Positions 59,900 to 64,000 of a stretch of 64,000 nucleotides of DNA are shown piece by piece. This stretch comes from Limnanthes douglasii subsp. nivea (lineage: Eukaryota; Streptophyta; Magnoliopsida; Brassicales; Limnanthaceae): positions 100,325,278 to 100,389,277 of the forward strand of contig JAUPFV010000003.1 in the NCBI GenBank assembly GCA_036936605.1, written 5' to 3'. How positions within the stretch are numbered: position 1 is the first letter of the stretch; the number at the start of each line of letters is the position of its first letter. The notes beneath the pieces were generated by a model that ran no database searches, was not told the origin of the DNA, and saw nothing but the letters and a program-made list of their open reading frames with translations. The translations under genes were made by a program, and so were the position numbers.

Positions 59900-62500
59900 T
59901 TAAAAACTCTCCCCTAGTTCTTCTATCGGTGGATAGGGTCGAAGATAAATGATTCTTGGATAGATACTTTGATCGCTTTGTCCCACTTTATAAATTCCTG
60001 AGCACAACTAGCCATCGTGGATTTAGCATAGTTTATGGTTTCCCAGATGCAGTAGTGACAAGAATTCTAGATCCCGGTGAGCATACTTATCACGCTCGGG
60101 AGGGAGAAACCTACTGTTATACATCTCTTTTTAATTGGAGACTGCGATTACCTCTGCCAAGATTGATTAACAAGTTCTTTAGATATATTATGATATATCG
60201 CATGCAACTAACAACTAACGGTTGACGGTTGTTGCTTAGTATTTTAGTTCATTCAAAACTTTTGAACATCGAGATCTGCCTAACATATTTTTTAGCTAGA
60301 ATTGACGTTTATAAGTTGTTGAAGACCCCCTACTACTAAATATCTACTTGTAGCAGGTGTAAAGTTTTTAACTTACTTGACTCTGATAAACACTAGAAGC
60401 ATTCATTTATCTTTGTTTCCGGTAACTCGAAGCATCTCATTGGAAAGAAGAATCTTTAATTCGAACGTAGATGGATGATTACATATAAGCATAAAGTTAG
60501 TTTTTCATTTTAAATTAAGCTGATATTCTTGTTTTTTTTATTTGTTGATCTCTTGTTGTTTTGCTCTGTTGAAGGTACATATTCAGGCAAATATCAAGAT
60601 TCGTGGATGAAATTGTACGGCAAACACGGAGTAAACCTATTAGAATAATTATGTGTTGCTGCATATCTTGAGTGGCACCTAGAGTATCCTCGTTTGTTCA
60701 CTCCCGTCAATTTTATTCTAGTTGCTCTGTTGCCTATACCAGAAATTACAATGACACAGTACGAAGACATTTCTATCACCGCCACTAGAGATTCAACCAT
60801 TTTTGATAACGTGAGGCCAATATTTCTTGAAAGAGTGAATGAGGGGAATCCAGCAGGCATTGGGTTACAACCTCCCCCATGAAGGGTTAGTAAGGATTGC
60901 AAAGAGGCACTAGAAGCCCCACTCTCAAAGAAACCAATTTGTTGGGACCCTGATATTGTAGAGTCCAAAACCAAAAAATAAAAAGAGGGTAGCTCGTGTT
61001 GTTAACCATGCATGCCCTTTTAATACTACAGGGACTGCGATTGTATCTGACTAGAGGATTTCTAGCGACTGTATGATGCTTTCCCATTAGAATAAGAATT
61101 ATAAAGGTACATGACAGAGTGATCATTCTATTGGGGGGTTTGTTAGGAAGAATAAGGTATTAAGGAAGAATGGATCCCCAGTTGGTGGGCAGTAAGAAGG
61201 GACCGTGAGCCAGTCCCACACTGGGTTGGACAAGTTGGCAATGATGCCAAGTGCTGCCCCCATGAGTGTTCATGAAAACCTATTATCTTCAAAAGGTTGC
61301 GTAAGAGGTGGCTCGAGTAATGCTGATGGAGAGCAGACCCGTTTGCTTACGTTTAAAAACCATAGTCATACTACTTTAAAGACCCATCTTGCTAGGGACT
61401 CCAATGATGAACCCTTGGATATATCTCCTACTGATGATGGTAAAAAAAAAGGAGACCCTTCTGGTAAGGTGAACAACGCCAGATCTATTGGTGTAGTTCC
61501 ACCCTTAAGAACCTTGTCTATAAAGAACCTCCTATGTCAGAGTTAGGCGAACGCCATCTGTCAATTAGCATGTTGAATCCCTACATGCTTATGTTTCATT
61601 AATTGAAACAATGCTCAGAGATGACATATTACAATAATATGTCTATGACGGATATTTTACAACGTCAATTGGAACTAGATGCGGAAGTATACTTTTATGC
61701 CAACTTACTAGTTATTAGTGATTCACCATAATTGAATGGTGTTGGTGTACCTCAAGATGGCCCCTATTGATGCCAAGGCCATGGAAGACTTCAAACGAAA
61801 GCCATTATTATTTAGGTATGGTAAGTCTCTTAATAATTAGTTATCCCGCTACAACCGAGCCTATGGTACTTCTAAGATTTGTTGTGAGAAGTTGATGAAA
61901 GATAAGGAAGATATGGGTGGTGGGTTGATTTCTCTTACTTGTGAAAAGGATAGATTAAAGAAGAATGTTACAGAACTGGTGGCACAAAATTAGACTCTTG
62001 CCAAGCGAACCACAAGACTAATCTCACAGTATTCTATCAAGGTTGAAGAGTGCACCATTATAACCTATAACGTCCGAGTAGAGAGTTCTACTCTTCTGGC
62101 AGGGCTATCTCGATTGAGGTCAGAACTAGAGCATTTTGAAAAAATTTAGGGTGATCATGTTACCAACGGTTATGCTGATGAGTAGAGGGACGCATTGGGG
62201 AGTACTCACAGAAATCTGGAAAAGTTTTGAAAATATATTATTATGGAGCTATGGAGGATGAACCTTGACTTGGAATTGGTAAGGGACTAAACTGGATGAT
62301 GAGAGGATATAGATATCGGATGAGAAGATGAAGAAGAGGATGTCGAGAAAGTGGTTGAAAAGGTTACCAAGACTGGTGAGGGTGTATCCGTTCCTATTGG
62401 GGGTCAGCTAATATTAATGTTACATTGTTTGAAATAAATAGGCTCACTGATGTCATTTTAGAGGATGAGGGGCTCGGAGGGGAGGTGCTTATAGTGTAAA
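59900..62500 (+). pseudogene. Antisense ORF of element D: gypsy-type (PF04195-like) protein, coiled coil
   Basis: DRFVPLYKFLSTTSHRGFSI at about 59970 opens the readable part. At 60100-60240 comes YTSLFNWRLRLPLPRLINKF, then MQLTTNG, TGA (expected Trp) and RLLLSI, matching the 'GLRxPL...PxQLxPNxW' core of PF04195-like proteins. The frame continues across several stops to 60495, meets a candidate intron (60496-60574), then QDSWMKLYGKHGVN and FTPVNFILVALLPIPEITMT to 60882. Ser/Asp-rich linker at 61205-61546. From about 61890 a Glu/Lys-rich, coiled-coil-like part (CEKLMKDKEDMGGGLISLTC), then an acidic DEEEDVEKVVEKVTK tail near 62330. It runs opposite to the integrase at 63.1-64.0 kb, the same layout as in element B. 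Function unknown; clearly inactive. Confidence 0.65.
60496..60574 (+). other. Candidate intron in the antisense ORF of D
   Basis: Starts GTTAGTTTTTC, has CTGAT as possible branch site and a T-rich tract, ends TCTGTTGAAG; 79 nt. It lies after the PF04195-like part, as does the 80-nt intron of element B. Splicing leaves the downstream frame one base off, so either a later indel or another splice site applies. Confidence 0.45.
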
Positions 62501-63113
62501 AGGTGTTTGATTTATTTTATAATTTTATCTCGTTGTAGACTTGTATTTTGCTGTGTTGTACACAGTTTAGTTTTTTGAACCTGTATATGTTAACCTGGTT
62601 TATATTTATGCATCATACAATGACTTAATAAGTCGTTTCAAATTTATGTATAACTTTGTGCATCTAAAAGTGATAAGGAGAAATTTTTGTTGGTTATTTA
62701 AGAACATTTCTGATTTCTACGTGGCCATTAAGGTTTAGCTTACAATCTAGTTCGCTTTGTAGGCTTCAACATCGTAGGCTCAGTGTGGCCCGTAGCGTGG
62801 TCTGAAAGAATTGGCATTTGAGCCAGATCACTTTATTAAGCTATATAGCTCGGGCTCAGTATGACCCTTAGCATAACTTTAAAGGCTTGGTTTGCAAACG
62901 AGTTTGCTTTTATTGACTCTTTTTTGTCAGGACTCAGTCTGACCCATTGTGTAGCCAATTAGGCGTGACCCATGTCTTCCCATTCACTTGGGTATTGGCT
63001 ATGAAGATTTTATTTTGTTACTATTTTATCAGATTAAAATAATAATAATTTGGCAAAATGTGTCTTCATTAAAAAACCTTAAACACTAAAAGAGAAAAGA
63101 ATGCACAATCGCT
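62501..63113. repeat. Spacer of element D with three diverged repeats
   Basis: GGCTCAGTGTGGCCCGTAGC (about 62777), GGGCTCAGTATGACCCTTAG (about 62857) and GGACTCAGTCTGACCCATTG (about 62929) recur at intervals of about 70-80 bp. There is no coding sequence. Element B has a 79-bp duplication in the equivalent place. Confidence 0.6.
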
Positions 63114-64000
63114 CTAAGTAACACGGCGATACATTTTCAAATGATTAACATAACATGGATGTTCTAATACATTCCCATCCAAATTTTCCAGTCTAGACGC
63201 CTCGTGATATCCTTTGGAAATTACTTTGTATGGACCATCCCAATCGGGAGCCAGCTTTCCTGCATTCCTATCTTGAGCTTGATGGAAGATTTTATTTAAC
63301 ACTAAGTCACCTACTTTGAAGCTTCGAATTTTTAGTTTAGAATTGAACCTAATTCTCATTAAGCTTTTGTAATGCTCACATCAAACCCTGACTTGACCCC
63401 TTCTTTCTTTGATAAGGTCAATTGATGATTGTCGCACTTGGTCGTTTACATCTTCTGAATATTTAGCTACTTGATGGCTTACGATTATAACCTCTGCAGG
63501 TACCACGTTTTCCATTCCATAACTAAGAAAAAATGGGTGTCCCAGGTTGTTAACCATGGCGTAGTTTGGTATACCCATAACACCTCGACGAGTTTGTCTG
63601 GCCATTTTCACTTTGAACTCTTTTTTTATTTATCCCTACCAGGATAGTTCTTTTCGTGACCTTAACCTGACTATTAGCTTGCAAGTAGTACGGTACGTCT
63701 TCTATTCTATGAACTAAAGAGAAGACAATGTTCCGGGTTGTTAACCGGAGTGTAGTTCGGTATGCCCATAACACCTCAGGGAGTTTGTCTGGTCATTTTC
63801 CATTTGAAACTCTTTTGTTTTTTATTTATCCCTGCCAAGATAATTATTTTCGTGATCTCAACCTAACGGTTAGCTTGCAAGTAGTATGGTGTAGAAAAAT
63901 GCTGGCTAATTTCACGCCTTTGGAAAAACTTGTCACTATCACATTCTGGAATTGAAGTCTGTTCTTGATCATAAGGATTTGTGGGATTCCAAAATCAAGA
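63114..64000 (-). pseudogene. Integrase of element D, C-terminal half
   Basis: From the right edge: the core around the catalytic Glu (YYLQANRQVEITK at about 63870), VLWAYRTTLRLTTRN, SYGMENVVPAEVIIVSHQVA at 63520-63460, then the C-terminal domain at 63359-63114 (SFKVGDLVLNKIFHQA, GKLAPDWDGPYKVISKGYHE, VNHLKMYRR). This matches the end of Tat-type Gypsy integrases, comparable with GKLAPTWEGPYVV in element B. Stops and frameshifts are frequent, and the Glu-containing segment is present twice because of a 191-bp tandem duplication. Pol upstream of this lies outside the window. Confidence 0.8.
63505..63890 (-). repeat. 191-bp tandem duplication within integrase of D
   Basis: GGTTGTTAACC at 63545 recurs at 63736, CCCATAACACCTC and GAGTTTGTCTGG follow in both, and TTAGCTTGCAAGTAGTA occurs in both (about 63676 and 63870). 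The copies differ by point changes and short indels, so the duplication is not recent. Confidence 0.82.

Larger units (their letters stand above)
59690..64000 (-). mobile_element. Tat-like Gypsy element D, 3' part, runs off the window
   Basis: Integrase on the minus strand enters from the right edge and ends at 63114, then a spacer of about 600 bp, then the antisense ORF on +. Polarity and order equal those of element B. LTR, PPT and the left boundary were not identified, so the start given is nominal. Confidence 0.6.

Overview
The window looks like a repeat-dense, gene-poor stretch of a flowering-plant nuclear genome. It is AT-rich. Every coding segment I can recognise belongs to a plant transposable element: Tat-type Ty3/Gypsy retrotransposons with two RNase H domains, plant L1-type LINEs with a C-terminal RNase H, a Helitron with an RPA passenger gene, and a MULE transposase remnant. 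I saw no convincing host gene, rRNA, tRNA or CRISPR array. The species cannot be named from this sequence.

Layout, left to right. 0.45-1.7 kb: a broken MULE transposase (+) meets a plant-mobile-domain fragment (-). 2.53-5.09 kb: a short LTR element (A) with 333-bp LTRs and no recognisable gag-pol. 5.08-15.1 kb: Tat-lineage Gypsy element B, with gag-protease, RT, RNase H, a second RNase H and integrase on +, then a long spliced-looking antisense ORF on -. 15.1-18.0 kb: no gene seen. 18.0-23.9 kb: a heavily decayed LINE (-). 23.9-31.0 kb: AT-rich DNA with no gene. 31.26-36.71 kb: a near-complete LINE (-) with a 10-bp target duplication, followed by a 95-bp duplication around a 49-bp LINE tail. 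38.6-39.3 kb: one copy of a dispersed segment S. 40.9-46.4 kb: a second, older Tat element (C) lacking its 3' part and carrying a solo LTR of the B family. 46.6-57.3 kb: a second copy of S, split by a complete-ended 8,976-bp Helitron. 57.3-64.0 kb: the 3' part of a third Tat-like element (D, pol on -) with an antisense ORF of the same class as in B.

The elements are nested and can be ordered. B-family LTR DNA entered C and later collapsed to a solo LTR. The Helitron landed in an already duplicated S segment. Elements A and B are joined at a microhomology junction that removed the end of A's 3' LTR and the start of B's 5' LTR. Most large ORFs carry nonsense codons and frameshifts, many explicable as C-to-T changes (TGG to TAG/TGA, CAA/CAG to TAA/TAG), which fits old methylated transposons. 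Two things stand out: the antisense, intron-containing, TATA-associated ORF shared by two divergent Tat-type elements, and the Helitron RPA gene, which splices into an open frame while the Rep-helicase beside it is broken. Domain names come from recognising motifs by eye; no database search was run.
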